Assembly: GCF_003289965.1 (NCBI RefSeq)
Contig: NZ_QMBQ01000001.1
Span: forward strand, 868,001 to 932,000
Reading direction: 5' to 3'
DNA length: 64,000 bases
DNA from: Mesorhizobium atlanticum
GTDB taxonomy: Bacteria > Pseudomonadota > Alphaproteobacteria > Rhizobiales > Rhizobiaceae
Shown here: positions 7,190 to 16,872 of the stretch, in pieces
How the letters are laid out: every line of letters begins with the position of its first letter
Numbering within the stretch: the stretch's first letter is position 1
Made by a program: the position numbers and the translations under genes
Notes under the pieces: generated by a model
Told to the model about the DNA's origin: nothing
The model's database searches: none
The model's input: the letters and a program-made list of their open reading frames with translations, nothing else

Positions 7190-9963
7190 ATGCGCGGCCG
7201 GACGCCGGCGTGGCCCTTCCGTCAGGCTGCGTGGCGCGGCTGGAGAATGTCGGCCACGCTTACGGAAAGGTCCGGGCTCTCGATGCCATAACGCTCGATT
7301 TCCCGGCCGGCCGCATGGTCGGCCTGATCGGGCCGGACGGCGTCGGCAAATCCAGCCTGCTTTCCCTGATTGCCGGAGCACGGACGATCCAGCAGGGGCA
7401 TGTCGAGGTGCTGGGCGGCGACATGGCCGATCTCGGCCACCGGCAGAGCGCCTACCCCAGGATCGCCTATATGCCGCAAGGCTTGGGCAAGAACCTCTAT
7501 CCGACGCTGTCGGTCTTCGACAACATCGATTTCTTCGGCCGCCTGTTCGGGCATGATCGGCGCGAGCGCGAGCGCCGCATCGGCGAGCTCCTGAAGCGAA
7601 CCGGGCTGGCGCCTTTCGCCGACCGGCAGGCCGGCAAGCTTTCGGGCGGCATGAAGCAGAAGCTCGGCCTGTGCTGCGCCCTCATCCACGATCCAGACCT
7701 CCTGATCCTGGACGAGCCGACCACCGGCGTCGACCCGTTGTCGCGCCGCCAGTTCTGGGAACTGATCGGCGAGATCCGCAAGGGTCGCGAGGGCATGAGC
7801 GTCATCATCGCCACGGCCTATATGGAGGAGGCCGCGCGCTTCGACTGGCTGGTGGCCATGGACGCGGGCCGCGTGCTCGCCTCCGGAACCCCGGCCGACC
7901 TACTCGAAAGAACCGGCGCACCCGATCTGGACGCCACCTTCATAGCCCTTCTCCCGCCGGAGAAGCGGGACAGCCACGAGGCTGTGGTGATTCCTCCGCG
8001 GCCCGCCGGCGCCGACGGCGAACCCGCCATCGAGGCCGAGCACCTCACCATGCGCTTCAGTGATTTCACCGCCGTCGACGACGTGAGCTTCCGCATCGGC
8101 CGCGGCGAGATCTTCGGTTTCCTCGGATCGAACGGCTGCGGCAAGACGACCACGATGAAGATGCTGACCGGGCTGCTCGAGCCGTCCGAGGGCAAGGCAC
8201 GGCTGTTCGGGCGCGAGATCGATCCCCGCCACATCGAGGTGCGGCGGCGCGTCGGCTACATGTCGCAAGGGTTCTCGCTCTACTCGGAGCTGACGGTCCG
8301 ACAGAATCTCGAGCTCCACGCCCGCCTCTTCGGCATGGCCGATGCCGCGGTCCCGCCCCGGGTCGAGGAGGTCGCGCAGCAATTCGGCCTCGCCGACAGT
8401 GTCGACACGTTGCCTGAAGCGCTCCCGCTCGGCATTCGCCAGCGGCTGTCGCTGGCTGTGGCGATGATCCATTCTCCGGAGATACTGATCCTCGACGAGC
8501 CGACCTCCGGCGTCGACCCGGTCGCCCGTGACGGGTTCTGGCGGATCCTTGCCGATCTCTCCCGCAAGCGGAACGTGACGATCTTCGTGTCCACGCACTT
8601 CATGAACGAGGCGGAACGCTGCGATCGCATCTCGCTCATGCATGCCGGCAGGGTCCTGGTCAGCGACACGCCTGCCGCGATCGTCAAAAGCCGGTCGGCG
8701 GCAACGCTGGAGGAAGCCTTCGTCGGATATCTCGAGGAGGCGACAGGCACGCAGGCCGAAACTGCCGGGACAAGGCCGGTCCCGGAAGTCCCGGAGGCGC
8801 CGGCCAGTCGCCCCGGAAGGAGCGGCACAGGCCGTTCCTTCGATTTGCGCCGCATGTTCGCCTACACGCGGCGGGAGGCGCTTGAGCTCCTGCGCGATCC
8901 GATCCGGGCCACGCTGGCGACCGTCGGCAGCCTCATCCTGATGTTCGTGGTCGGCTACGGCATCAACATGGACGTCGAGAACCTCTCCTTCGCCGTCCTC
9001 GATCGCGACGGCACGACGATCAGCCGGGACTATGTGCTGCAGATCGCGGGCTCGCGCTATTTCACCGAGAAGGCGCCGATCACCGACTATGCCGATCTCG
9101 ACCGGCGCATGGAGAACGGGGAGCTCAGCCTCGCGATCGAAATCCCGCCCGGCTTCGGACGCGACGTTGCGCGCGGCCGCCACGTCACGGTCGGCGCCTG
9201 GATCGACGGCGCCATGCCGACACGGGCGGAAACCGTGCAAGGCTACGTTTCGGGAATGCATGCCGGCTGGCTGACGCAGAAGGCGCGTGAACTCTATGGC
9301 GACGCCGCCACCGCCAGCGCCTTCCAGCTCGACATCCGCTATCGCTACAATCCCGACGTCCGCAGTCTCGATGCCATCGTTCCGGCGGTTATCCCGATGC
9401 TTCTGCTGCTGATCCCGGCGATGCTGGCCGTGCTCAGCGTGGTGCGGGAGAAGGAGCTCGGCTCCATCATCAATTTCTACGTCACGCCCGTCACTCGGCT
9501 GGAGTTCCTGATCGGCAAGCAAATTCCCTATGTCGCCCTCGCGATGCTCAACTTCGGGCTTTTGACGGGCTTCGCCATCTTCCTCTTCGGCGTGCCGCTG
9601 ACCGGCAGCCTCCCGGCTTTCGCCGCCGCCGCCCTTCTCTATGTCACAGCCACGACGGCAATGGGGCTTTTCCTGTCGACCTTCATGAGCAGCCAGATCG
9701 CGGCAATCTTCGGAACCGCGCTGATCACCATGATCCCGGCCACCCAATATTCTGGCATGATCGACCCGGTGTCGTCGCTCCAGGGCGTGGGCGCATTCAT
9801 CGGCCGGATCTATCCAACCACCTATTTCGTGACGATCTCGCGCGGCGTCTTTTCCAAGGCACTCAGCTTTGCCGACCTGTCCGGCGCGTTCGTGCCGCTA
9901 CTCGTCGCCATTCCGGTGCTGCTCGGCCTTGGAGCGGCGTTCTTGAAAAAACAGGCCCGGTGA
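7186..9963 (+). CDS. rbbA: RbbA-like ABC protein: two ATPase domains fused to an ABC-2 permease
   Basis: The 925-aa protein starts at the ATG that overlaps the adaptor stop. Domain 1 has Walker [10 protein letters not shown], signature LSGGMKQKL and Walker [13 protein letters not shown] (residues about 1-235). Domain 2 has [10 protein letters not shown], a degenerate signature LPLGIRQRL and [12 protein letters not shown] (about 285-515). After a linker comes an ABC-2 membrane domain with one helix near 590 and a cluster of helices from about 730 to the end. The degenerate second signature and overall order match E. coli RbbA, which has also been described as ribosome-associated. Here genomic context points to export with its adaptor and second permease. 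Confidence 0.88.
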   Translation: MNARPDAGVALPSGCVARLENVGHAYGKVRALDAITLDFPAGRMVGLIGPDGVGKSSLLSLIAGARTIQQGHVEVLGGDMADLGHRQSAYPRIAYMPQGLGKNLYPTLSVFDNIDFFGRLFGHDRRERERRIGELLKRTGLAPFADRQAGKLSGGMKQKLGLCCALIHDPDLLILDEPTTGVDPLSRRQFWELIGEIRKGREGMSVIIATAYMEEAARFDWLVAMDAGRVLASGTPADLLERTGAPDLDATFIALLPPEKRDSHEAVVIPPRPAGADGEPAIEAEHLTMRFSDFTAVDDVSFRIGRGEIFGFLGSNGCGKTTTMKMLTGLLEPSEGKARLFGREIDPRHIEVRRRVGYMSQGFSLYSELTVRQNLELHARLFGMADAAVPPRVEEVAQQFGLADSVDTLPEALPLGIRQRLSLAVAMIHSPEILILDEPTSGVDPVARDGFWRILADLSRKRNVTIFVSTHFMNEAERCDRISLMHAGRVLVSDTPAAIVKSRSAATLEEAFVGYLEEATGTQAETAGTRPVPEVPEAPASRPGRSGTGRSFDLRRMFAYTRREALELLRDPIRATLATVGSLILMFVVGYGINMDVENLSFAVLDRDGTTISRDYVLQIAGSRYFTEKAPITDYADLDRRMENGELSLAIEIPPGFGRDVARGRHVTVGAWIDGAMPTRAETVQGYVSGMHAGWLTQKARELYGDAATASAFQLDIRYRYNPDVRSLDAIVPAVIPMLLLLIPAMLAVLSVVREKELGSIINFYVTPVTRLEFLIGKQIPYVALAMLNFGLLTGFAIFLFGVPLTGSLPAFAAAALLYVTATTAMGLFLSTFMSSQIAAIFGTALITMIPATQYSGMIDPVSSLQGVGAFIGRIYPTTYFVTISRGVFSKALSFADLSGAFVPLLVAIPVLLGLGAAFLKKQAR

Positions 9964-11075
9964 TGCGCATCGCCAACATATACAATCTCGGCATAAAGGA
10001 ACTGCGCGGTCTCATGCGGGACCCGATGATGCTTGTGCTGATCGTCTATGCCTTCACCGCCGCCATCTACACCGCCTCGAAGGCGATGCCCGAGACGCTC
10101 AATCACGCTCCGATCGCCATCGTCGACGAGGATCAGTCGCCGGTCTCGTCGCGTATCGTCACGGCATTTTATCCGCCCTACTTCACCGCGCCGTTGCTTA
10201 TCTCCCAGCCAGAGATGGACAGCCGCATGGATTCAGGCACGGATACTTTCGCGCTGGATATTCCGCCGAACTTCCAGCGCGATCTCCTGGCCGGCCGTTC
10301 GCCAACGGTTCAGCTCAACATCGACGCCACCCGGATGTCGCAGGCCTTTACCGGCGGAGGCTATATCCAGTCGATCGTTTCCGGGGAAGTGAACGAATTC
10401 CTCGACCACTACCGTTCCAAAGCCTCCCTGCCCGTCGACCTCGACCTGCGGGCGCGCTTCAACCCCGAACTCAACAAGGGCTGGTTCGGCGCCATCACCG
10501 ATGCGATCTCCTCCATCACCATGCTGTCGATCGTGCTCACCGGCGCAGCGCTGATACGCGAGCGCGAGCACGGCACGATCGAGCATCTGCTGGTGATGCC
10601 TGTCACTCCGTTCGAGATCATGACGAGCAAGATCTGGTCGATGAGCATCGTTGTGCTTGCAGCATCCGGCCTCGCCCTCGTCTTCGTCATCCAGGGACTT
10701 CTGTCGGTCCCCATCAATGGATCGATCACGCTGTTCATGGTGGGCGCGGCCCTCGACATAGTCGCCATGACCTGCCTGGGGATCTTCCTCGCCACGGTCG
10801 CCGGGTCCATGCCGCAATTCGGTCTGCTGCTGATGATGGTGCTGCTGCCCCTGCAGGTGCTGTCCGGCGGCGTCACGCCGCGCGAGAGCATGCCGATCGC
10901 CATCCAGGCCATCATGTTCGCAGCGCCCAACACGCATTTCGTCATGCTGGCACAGGCGGTGCTGTTCCGCGGCGCGGGCCTTGGTGTCGTGTGGCCGCAG
11001 CTCGCGGCGCTGCTGGTCATCAGCGCGCTCCTGTTTGCCTTCTCGCTCCGCCGCTTCCGACAGTTCCTGAAATAG
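9963..11075 (+). CDS. ABC-2 type permease (YhhJ-like)
   Basis: The 370-aa integral membrane protein has one N-terminal helix (residues about 20-38), a periplasmic domain of about 140 residues, and five to six C-terminal helices including ALIREREHGTIEHLLVMPVTP, typical of ABC-2 permeases. Its ATG shares one base with the RbbA stop; a GTG one codon earlier is a possible alternative. It is the last gene of the exporter operon and probably pairs with the RbbA membrane half to form the channel. The 279 bases after it hold no recognised gene. Confidence 0.88.
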   Translation: MRIANIYNLGIKELRGLMRDPMMLVLIVYAFTAAIYTASKAMPETLNHAPIAIVDEDQSPVSSRIVTAFYPPYFTAPLLISQPEMDSRMDSGTDTFALDIPPNFQRDLLAGRSPTVQLNIDATRMSQAFTGGGYIQSIVSGEVNEFLDHYRSKASLPVDLDLRARFNPELNKGWFGAITDAISSITMLSIVLTGAALIREREHGTIEHLLVMPVTPFEIMTSKIWSMSIVVLAASGLALVFVIQGLLSVPINGSITLFMVGAALDIVAMTCLGIFLATVAGSMPQFGLLLMMVLLPLQVLSGGVTPRESMPIAIQAIMFAAPNTHFVMLAQAVLFRGAGLGVVWPQLAALLVISALLFAFSLRRFRQFLK

Positions 11076-11354
11076 GACCGGCCCGGGCGAAAGCGGCTCG
11101 ACGTGGGCAAGCCATCGCCGTCAGCCCATCCTTCGAGCTATGCAGGCCATGCCATCATCAGCGGGTGCGCGCCTGAGGTTGGGCGCAGGAACAAGCGCGC
11201 GTCGCGGTCGCGGGTTCAAGACCAACCCAGCCCGTCTTGAGCCCTCCGCGGGAGTCCGCCGGGTCGCGGTGATCCAGGACCAGGCTACTTGGCAGATGCC
11301 TTGTTCATTCTAACTGCGATAGACGCCGCAGCTTTCATCTCGACGATCCAGATG

Positions 11355-12065
11355 TCAGGCGCTCACGAGCCGCATGATGGTGTCGATATTGAATTCCAGA
11401 CGCTCATTTAGAGCGTTCTTCTCCATGAGGTCGCGCTCGAAAATAATCGAGCCCGTAAACCTGTTGGTCAGATAGTAGTATCCGATCGCAGCAATCGTGA
11501 TGTTGAGCTGCACAGGATCGATACCGGCGCGGAAATCGCCGCTGCTGACGCCCCGCTCAAGTATGCCCGACACCATGGCGACGAATTTGCGGCTGGCGGT
11601 CTTGATCAGTTCGGACTTCTTCACATGCTTCGCGCGGTGAAGGTTCTCGCTGTTGACCAGGGTGATAAACTCCGGATTCTTCAGATAATATTGCCATGTA
11701 AATCGCACGAGGCGTTCAAGGGCATCCCTCGGTTCCAGGTCGTCGAGATGAAGTTTCTGCTCGGCCGTGCGGATGTCCAGATAGGCATTTTCCACCACCG
11801 TCTGGAAGAGACCGTCCTTGCTGCCGAAATAATGATAAATCATACGCTTGTTGGCGTTGGCCTTGGCCGCGATAACATCGACGCGCGCGCCGCCGAGGCC
11901 ATTCTTGGCGAAATCGCTCTTCGCCGCTTCCAGAATACGAAGCTTGGTCGCTTCGGCATCCCGAAGCCGCTTCTTCTTGGCGACATTGCCTGATTTTTCG
12001 GACTTGGCGTCCACTTTGGCCGCTCCCTTGATTCCAGTTCCAGCGTGCTGTCGACGATCGGTCAT
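11355..12065 (-). CDS. TetR-family regulator, predicted controller of the downstream sugar/CoA regulon
   Basis: The 236-aa protein has a Lys-rich 30-residue N-terminal tail followed by a TetR helix-turn-helix (residues about 37-83; VDVIAAKANANKRMIYHYFG) and an all-helical C-terminal ligand domain. It is transcribed divergently from the CUT2 importer. A degenerate copy of the GTAACTAnnTRGTTAY operator lies at 12146-12161 between them; better copies occur at 22128, 28615 and 28729. TetR proteins usually repress and release DNA on binding a small molecule, so the inducer may be an intermediate of the pathway. Assignment of those operators to this protein is inferred from position. Confidence 0.85.
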   Translation of the reverse strand: MTDRRQHAGTGIKGAAKVDAKSEKSGNVAKKKRLRDAEATKLRILEAAKSDFAKNGLGGARVDVIAAKANANKRMIYHYFGSKDGLFQTVVENAYLDIRTAEQKLHLDDLEPRDALERLVRFTWQYYLKNPEFITLVNSENLHRAKHVKKSELIKTASRKFVAMVSGILERGVSSGDFRAGIDPVQLNITIAAIGYYYLTNRFTGSIIFERDLMEKNALNERLEFNIDTIMRLVSA

Positions 12066-12145
12066 GCGCTGAAAGTCATTTCAATTGTCCAAGAAGTCAA
12101 CAGGCCGCGCACCGCGCCGCCGCTTGACTCTCGCGCATTCAGGAA

Positions 12146-12161
12146 GTAACTAGATGGTGCA
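12146..12161. promoter_or_regulatory. Degenerate TetR-type operator between regulator and importer
   Basis: GTAACTAGATGGTGCA keeps 12 of 16 positions of the perfect site GTAACTAGATAGTTAC (reverse complement of 28615-28630). It sits 80 bases before the TetR start and 95 before the binding-protein start, a position suited to autoregulation and control of the importer operon. The right half is weak. Confidence 0.45.
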
Positions 12162-12256
12162 TTCAGCGATCAAGAGAGCGGTTTGGACGGCCTGGCTTCT
12201 CGAGGTTGCTCAATAGACGGCCCGCCCTTGCGGGCTGTCGCCAAATGGGAGGTAAC

Positions 12257-13369
12257 ATGTCGACTTTCATCAAGGATTTCATCGAGCGCGAGACCGTCAA
12301 TCGGCGCAATTTCCTGCTCGCCACGGCTGCCGGCATGGGGGCGATGGCCGTGCCATTCGCCTTCGGCGGCGGCGCTGCCCGAGCGGCGATCAGCGACCCG
12401 GCGATCGCCTGGTCGTATCGCGACCGCGCCTCGGCTTACTGGAACTCGGTCGTGTCGGGCGGCGAGGCATTCGTAGAGTCCCTCGGCAAGTCCAAGGATT
12501 CCCTCGTCTCGCTGATCAACGAAGGGTCCTCCGAAAAGTCGCTGGCCGACATCAAGGCTTTCCTGGCCAAGACCGGCGGCAAGTGCGCTATCGCCTGCGA
12601 CGCCAATGACAGCCCGAACGCGCGTCCGGTGGTTGAGGCGGTGCGCGACGCCGGCGCCTACATTTCCACGATCTGGAACAAGACCGACGACCTGCACCCG
12701 TGGGACATCGGCGACAACTACGTCTCGCACATGACTTGGTCGGACGAGAAGCCGGCCGAGCAGACGGCGCGGATCCTGTTCGATGCCATGGGCGGCAAGG
12801 GTGGCGTCGTGCATCTGGGCGGCATTGCCGCCAACAACCCGGCAATCGAGCGTCTGAACGGCTTGAAGAACGCCTTGAAGGACTTTCCCGACATCCAGCT
12901 CCTCGATGCTCAGCCCGCCGACTGGGACACGACCAAGGGCACGGAGCTGATGGCGTCTTTCCTGACGCGTTTCGGCGACAAGATCACCGGCGTGCACTGC
13001 GCCAACGACAACATCGCCTATGGCGTGATCGAGGCGCTGCGCGCCGAGGGGATCGAGAACATGCCGATCGTCGCCTATGACGGAAATCCGGAAGCCGTGA
13101 AGCTGGTGATGGACGGCAAGCTGCTGGCGACCGTCTTCACCAATCCGCATTGGGGCGGCGGCATCACGGCGGCGCTCGCCTATTACGCCGCGACCGGCGC
13201 CTTCAAACCTTCGGAGGAACCGAAGGAGCACCGCGAATTCTACGGCCCGACGGTCCTCGTCACCAAAAAGGACGCCGCGGACTTCAAGGCCAAATATCTG
13301 GACGCCGTTCCTTCCTACAATTGGAAGGATTTCTGGGGACCGAGCAACGGCCAGATCAAGTACAAGTGA
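12257..13369 (+). CDS. CUT2-type sugar ABC transporter substrate-binding protein (Tat signal)
   Basis: The 370-aa protein begins at an ATG preceded by GGGAGGT. Residues 15-21 (NRRNFLL) and the following hydrophobic stretch to an ARA cleavage site near 43 form a twin-arginine signal, so it is exported folded to the periplasm. The mature part is a periplasmic-binding-protein type 1 fold (VHCANDNIAYGVIEAL, MPIVAYDGNPEAV) like ribose/xylose binding proteins. It leads an operon with ATPase, two permeases and three oxidoreductases. The ligand is probably a sugar or polyol, but it cannot be named. Confidence 0.88.
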   Translation: MSTFIKDFIERETVNRRNFLLATAAGMGAMAVPFAFGGGAARAAISDPAIAWSYRDRASAYWNSVVSGGEAFVESLGKSKDSLVSLINEGSSEKSLADIKAFLAKTGGKCAIACDANDSPNARPVVEAVRDAGAYISTIWNKTDDLHPWDIGDNYVSHMTWSDEKPAEQTARILFDAMGGKGGVVHLGGIAANNPAIERLNGLKNALKDFPDIQLLDAQPADWDTTKGTELMASFLTRFGDKITGVHCANDNIAYGVIEALRAEGIENMPIVAYDGNPEAVKLVMDGKLLATVFTNPHWGGGITAALAYYAATGAFKPSEEPKEHREFYGPTVLVTKKDAADFKAKYLDAVPSYNWKDFWGPSNGQIKYK

Positions 13370-13383
13370 TACGAAGCTCGATC

Positions 13384-13406
13384 GAGCGGCCCTGAACGGG
13401 CCGCTC
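13384..13406 (+). terminator. Strong intercistronic hairpin after the binding-protein gene
   Basis: GAGCGGCCC-TGAAC-GGGCCGCTC forms a perfect 9-bp GC-rich stem with a 5-nt loop, 14 bases after the binding-protein stop. There is no U-tract, so it more likely stabilises the binding-protein mRNA or attenuates read-through than acts as a full terminator. Confidence 0.6.
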
Positions 13407-13441
13407 CCCTCTACACGGCACGCTTGGACGGGAGGCCGGAG

Positions 13442-14407
13442 TTGCCACGCATCCTCACGCGGGAGAACGCGATCCGCTGGGCGCCCTTCATGGTGCTTCT
13501 CGCGCTCATAGTTCTGTTCACGGCGATAAACCCCTCGTTCCTGTCGCAACGCAACTTCGCGCGCATCGCAATCGCGGCGGCGCCTGCGCTCATGGTTGCG
13601 GTCGGGGTGACCTTCATCATCGTGATGGGTTCCATCGACCTCTCCATGGAGGGCGTCGTTTCCCTGACGGCCGTCCTTTTTTGCTTCCTGATGCTGGCAC
13701 TCGGTGGAACGCTCGCGTCGGGTGGCTGGGTCGCAATCCCGGTCATTCTTGCCGTCGGGGCCGCGATCGGCCTGGTGAACGGTTTCATCCACGTCAAGCT
13801 GAAGATACCGTCCTTCATGGCGAGCCTCGCGCTCGGATTCGTCGGCACGGGCGCCGCGATCCTGCTGACCGGCGGCGACATCGTCAAATTCAACGATCCG
13901 ACGTTCCGCGCCCTGCTGACCTGGCGCATCCTCGGCTTTCCGCTGATGGTCTATGTCGCGGGCCTCTGCCTCGTCCTCGCCTGGTTCATCCAGTCCCACA
14001 CTCGCCTTGGGCGTTACTTTTATGCGGTCGGCGGCGGCGAGGAACTCGCCCACGCCTCGGGCGTGCGGGTGCAGCATGTGAGGATGGCCGGCTTCTCGCT
14101 TGCCGGCTTCTTTTACGCGATCGCGGCGATCCTGCAGGTGGCAAAGCTCGGCCAGGCCGAATCCGTCACCGGATCGAACTTCATGTTCATGTCCATCACT
14201 TCGGTGGTGGTCGGCGGCGTGGCGCTCTGGGGTGGCATCGGCGGGGTATGGAACACGCTCGTCGGCGTACTGATCGTCGCCGTCATCAACAACGGCATGG
14301 TGGTCATCGGCCTGCCCGATTTCCTGCAGGCCGCCGTCCTCGGGCTGCTGGTCATCATCGCGGTCATCCTGTCGACGGACCGGCGCGCGGTCGCGTTCGT
14401 CAAGTGA
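13442..14407 (+). CDS. CUT2 ABC sugar permease 1
   Basis: The product of 321 aa has about nine hydrophobic helices and the RbsC/BPD_transp_2 hallmark near the middle (FNDPTFRALLTW, then GRYFYAVGGGEELAHASGV). The start is taken as TTG at 13442, six bases after GGGAGG (13430-13435); an in-frame TTG at 13424 precedes that site and is unlikely. It forms the inner-membrane channel with the second permease at 15930. Two distinct permease genes flanking the ATPase indicate a heterodimeric channel, less usual than the single RbsC-type permease. Confidence 0.88.
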   Translation: MPRILTRENAIRWAPFMVLLALIVLFTAINPSFLSQRNFARIAIAAAPALMVAVGVTFIIVMGSIDLSMEGVVSLTAVLFCFLMLALGGTLASGGWVAIPVILAVGAAIGLVNGFIHVKLKIPSFMASLALGFVGTGAAILLTGGDIVKFNDPTFRALLTWRILGFPLMVYVAGLCLVLAWFIQSHTRLGRYFYAVGGGEELAHASGVRVQHVRMAGFSLAGFFYAIAAILQVAKLGQAESVTGSNFMFMSITSVVVGGVALWGGIGGVWNTLVGVLIVAVINNGMVVIGLPDFLQAAVLGLLVIIAVILSTDRRAVAFVK

Positions 14408-14414
14408 GGCCGCA

Positions 14415-15920
14415 ATGTATGAATTGAAAGCCGTCGAAAAGAAGTTCCCGGGCGTCCGTGCGCTGAAATCGGTCGACTTTTCCATCAGCCGCGGCGAGAT
14501 CGTCGGGCTGGTGGGAGAGAATGGCGCGGGCAAGTCCACGCTCATGAAGGTGATCTACGGCGCCTACCAGCCCGACGGCGGCGAGATCCTCATCGATGGC
14601 AAGCCCGTCCGGTTCGCCGGCCCGCGCGACGCCATGGAGCGAGGCATCGGCATGGTGTTTCAGGAGCAATCGCTGATCACCAACCTGTCGGTGATGGAAA
14701 ACATCTTCCTGGGCTATGAAGACCAGTTCTCGCGCTTCGGCGTGGTCAACTGGAAGGCGATGGCCAAAGCCGCCGGGAAGCAGCTTGCAAAGGTCAAGCT
14801 CGATATCGATCCGCGCACCATCACCTCAAGCCTTTCCTTCGCGCAGCGCCAGCTTGTGGAACTGGCCAAGGTGCTGACCCTGGAGGAACGGGTGCAGGGT
14901 CATCTGGTCGTCTTGCTCGACGAGCCGACCTCGGTGCTGGCCGAGGAAGAGGTGAAGCTCTTGTTCAAGCTCGTGCGGGAGCTGACGACGCGCGCCTCAT
15001 TCATCTTCGTGTCCCATCGCATGGACGAGGTGATGGAGCTCTCGGACCGCATCTATGTGATGAAGGACGGCCAGGTGGTCGACGTCGTCTCGCGCGGCGC
15101 GGCGACGCCGGAGGCGATCCAGCACAAGATGGTCGGCCGCCACGTGGACAAGGAATATTATCGCGAACAGCGGCAAAAGCCCTACGACGCGACGAAGCCG
15201 CTGGTCGAGCTGTCAGGCGTGGACCTGCCGGGGCGGGTTCACGATATCTCGCTGACGCTGCATGCCGGCGAGGTGTTGTGCCTGGTCGGCACCGAAGGCT
15301 CCGGCCGCGAAGCGATCCTTCGAACGATCTACGGCATGCGGACGCCCACCAAGGGCACCCTCAAGATCAAGGGCGAGACCGTCTCCAGGCTGACCGCCCG
15401 GGGAGCGGTGGAGCGCGGCGTCGGCTATGTGCCGCGCGAGCGCAAGATCGAGGGCATCGTGGCCGGCATGAATGTCTACGAGAACATGACGCTGTCGCAA
15501 ATGCCGCACTATGCGCGGATGGGCTGGCTCGACGTTGCCGACGAGCGTGCCCTGGCCCGGAAATGGATAGGCAAGCTCGCCATCAAGGCAAGCTCCGAAT
15601 ATGCCGACTGCGGCAACCTTTCCGGCGGCAACCAGCAGAAGGTCGTGCTTGCGAAATGGCGGTCGGGCGGCTCCGACATCATGCTGCTCGATCATCCGAC
15701 CCGAGGCCTGGACATCGGCGCCAAGGAGGATGTGTACGACATGATCAGGGAAATGTGCGACGACGGGGTCGGCGTTGTCCTGGTCGCCGACACGCTTGAG
15801 GAGGCGATCGGCCTCTCCCACACCATCGTCGTCATCAAGGATGGTGAGATCCAGAAGCGCTTCGACTGCGTGCCCGGTTCCAAGCCGACGCTCTACGACC
15901 TTCTGCACTACATGATCTGA
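14415..15920 (+). CDS. CUT2 sugar ABC ATPase (double nucleotide-binding domain)
   Basis: The 501-aa protein carries two ATPase halves. The first has Walker A GENGAGKS (34-41), LSFAQRQ and LLDEPTSVL. The second has the degenerate Walker A GTEGSGREA usual in this family, signature LSGGNQQK and Walker B LLDHPTRGLDIGAK, where His replaces the catalytic Glu normally seen in this family (DEPTRG). One site may therefore be inactive for hydrolysis. It energises uptake with the permeases on both sides; spacing to each is under 10 bases. Confidence 0.9.
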   Translation: MYELKAVEKKFPGVRALKSVDFSISRGEIVGLVGENGAGKSTLMKVIYGAYQPDGGEILIDGKPVRFAGPRDAMERGIGMVFQEQSLITNLSVMENIFLGYEDQFSRFGVVNWKAMAKAAGKQLAKVKLDIDPRTITSSLSFAQRQLVELAKVLTLEERVQGHLVVLLDEPTSVLAEEEVKLLFKLVRELTTRASFIFVSHRMDEVMELSDRIYVMKDGQVVDVVSRGAATPEAIQHKMVGRHVDKEYYREQRQKPYDATKPLVELSGVDLPGRVHDISLTLHAGEVLCLVGTEGSGREAILRTIYGMRTPTKGTLKIKGETVSRLTARGAVERGVGYVPRERKIEGIVAGMNVYENMTLSQMPHYARMGWLDVADERALARKWIGKLAIKASSEYADCGNLSGGNQQKVVLAKWRSGGSDIMLLDHPTRGLDIGAKEDVYDMIREMCDDGVGVVLVADTLEEAIGLSHTIVVIKDGEIQKRFDCVPGSKPTLYDLLHYMI

Positions 15921-15929
15921 GAGGCCTCC

Positions 15930-16871
15930 ATGGACATCCAACGCCTCAAGCCGCACTTCCCCTGGATCACACTTCTGGTCCTGGTCACGATCGTCGGCAT
16001 CGCCGATCCGAGCTTCCTCAAGCCGGCCAATCTGCTGAGCCTTGCAGGCGATATCGTGCCGCTGTTCATCATGGCGCTCGGACTGACCTTCGCGATCTAT
16101 ATCGGCGGCATCGACCTGTCGGCACAGTCGATGGCGAACATGATCACCGTCGTCGCTTCGGTGTACCTGGCGCCGCTGGGGATCTGGGTCGCGGCGCTCT
16201 GCATCCTTGCCGGATTCACGCTGGGAACACTCTCCGGCTACCTGACCACCCGCATGTACGTCCCATCCTTCATCTCCACGCTGGCCGTCGGCGGCATCTG
16301 CTTCTCGGTGGCGCAATGGCTTTCCGGCAACCGCGCCCTGAACATGGACGCCACCCAGCGCAACGAGACGTTCGGCTGGATGATCGGTCGAACCGGCATC
16401 GTGCCGCACGAGCTGTTCATCGCGATCGGCTTGCTGGCGATCTGCCTGCTCATCGAACGGCGCACGGTCCTCGGCCGCGCGCTGAAGGCCGTGGGCGCCG
16501 GCGAACTGGCCGCGGCCGCGTCCGGCCTCAACGTCGCCCGCTACAAAATCCTCGCCTTTGCGATATCCGGAGGGCTGGCCGCGGTGGCCGGGCTGCTGTT
16601 CTCCGTCAAGCTGTCGGGCGGCGCGCCGACGATCGCCAACGGCTTCCTCCTGCCGGCCATCGTCGCGGTGCTTGTCGGCGGAACGCCGCTGACGGGCGGC
16701 GTCGGCGGTGTGCTCAATACCGCGATCGGCACGCTGATCGTGGCGGTCATCCGCGCCTCGATGCTCTATTTCGGCATCGCGGCGACGCAGCAACAGATGG
16801 TCTTCGGCCTGGTGCTGATCGCCGCCATCGCCTTGACTATCGACCGCTCCAAGCTTCGCACGGTGAAGTGA
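15930..16871 (+). CDS. CUT2 ABC sugar permease 2
   Basis: The 313-aa protein has eight to ten hydrophobic helices and the BPD_transp_2 pattern (YIGGIDLSAQSMANM, then GRALKAVGAGELAAAASG). It starts nine bases after the ATPase stop with GAGAGG in front and shares the general layout of the permease at 13442 without being a recent duplicate. It probably pairs with that protein. The following dehydrogenase begins two bases after its stop, so transport and catabolism are co-transcribed. Confidence 0.9.
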   Translation: MDIQRLKPHFPWITLLVLVTIVGIADPSFLKPANLLSLAGDIVPLFIMALGLTFAIYIGGIDLSAQSMANMITVVASVYLAPLGIWVAALCILAGFTLGTLSGYLTTRMYVPSFISTLAVGGICFSVAQWLSGNRALNMDATQRNETFGWMIGRTGIVPHELFIAIGLLAICLLIERRTVLGRALKAVGAGELAAAASGLNVARYKILAFAISGGLAAVAGLLFSVKLSGGAPTIANGFLLPAIVAVLVGGTPLTGGVGGVLNTAIGTLIVAVIRASMLYFGIAATQQQMVFGLVLIAAIALTIDRSKLRTVK

Positions 16872-16872
16872 G

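Noticed and set aside
5828-9747. Long minus-strand frames over the exporter genes (5828-7381, 7900-9747)
   Set aside because: Both are antisense to clear HlyD and RbbA genes and have low-complexity His/Arg/Asp-rich translations.
11076-11354. Possible tRNA or mobile remnant (GGGTTCAAGACC-like segment near 11213)
   Set aside because: The T-loop-like string is not flanked by paired acceptor and anticodon arms, and no integrase or repeat is present.
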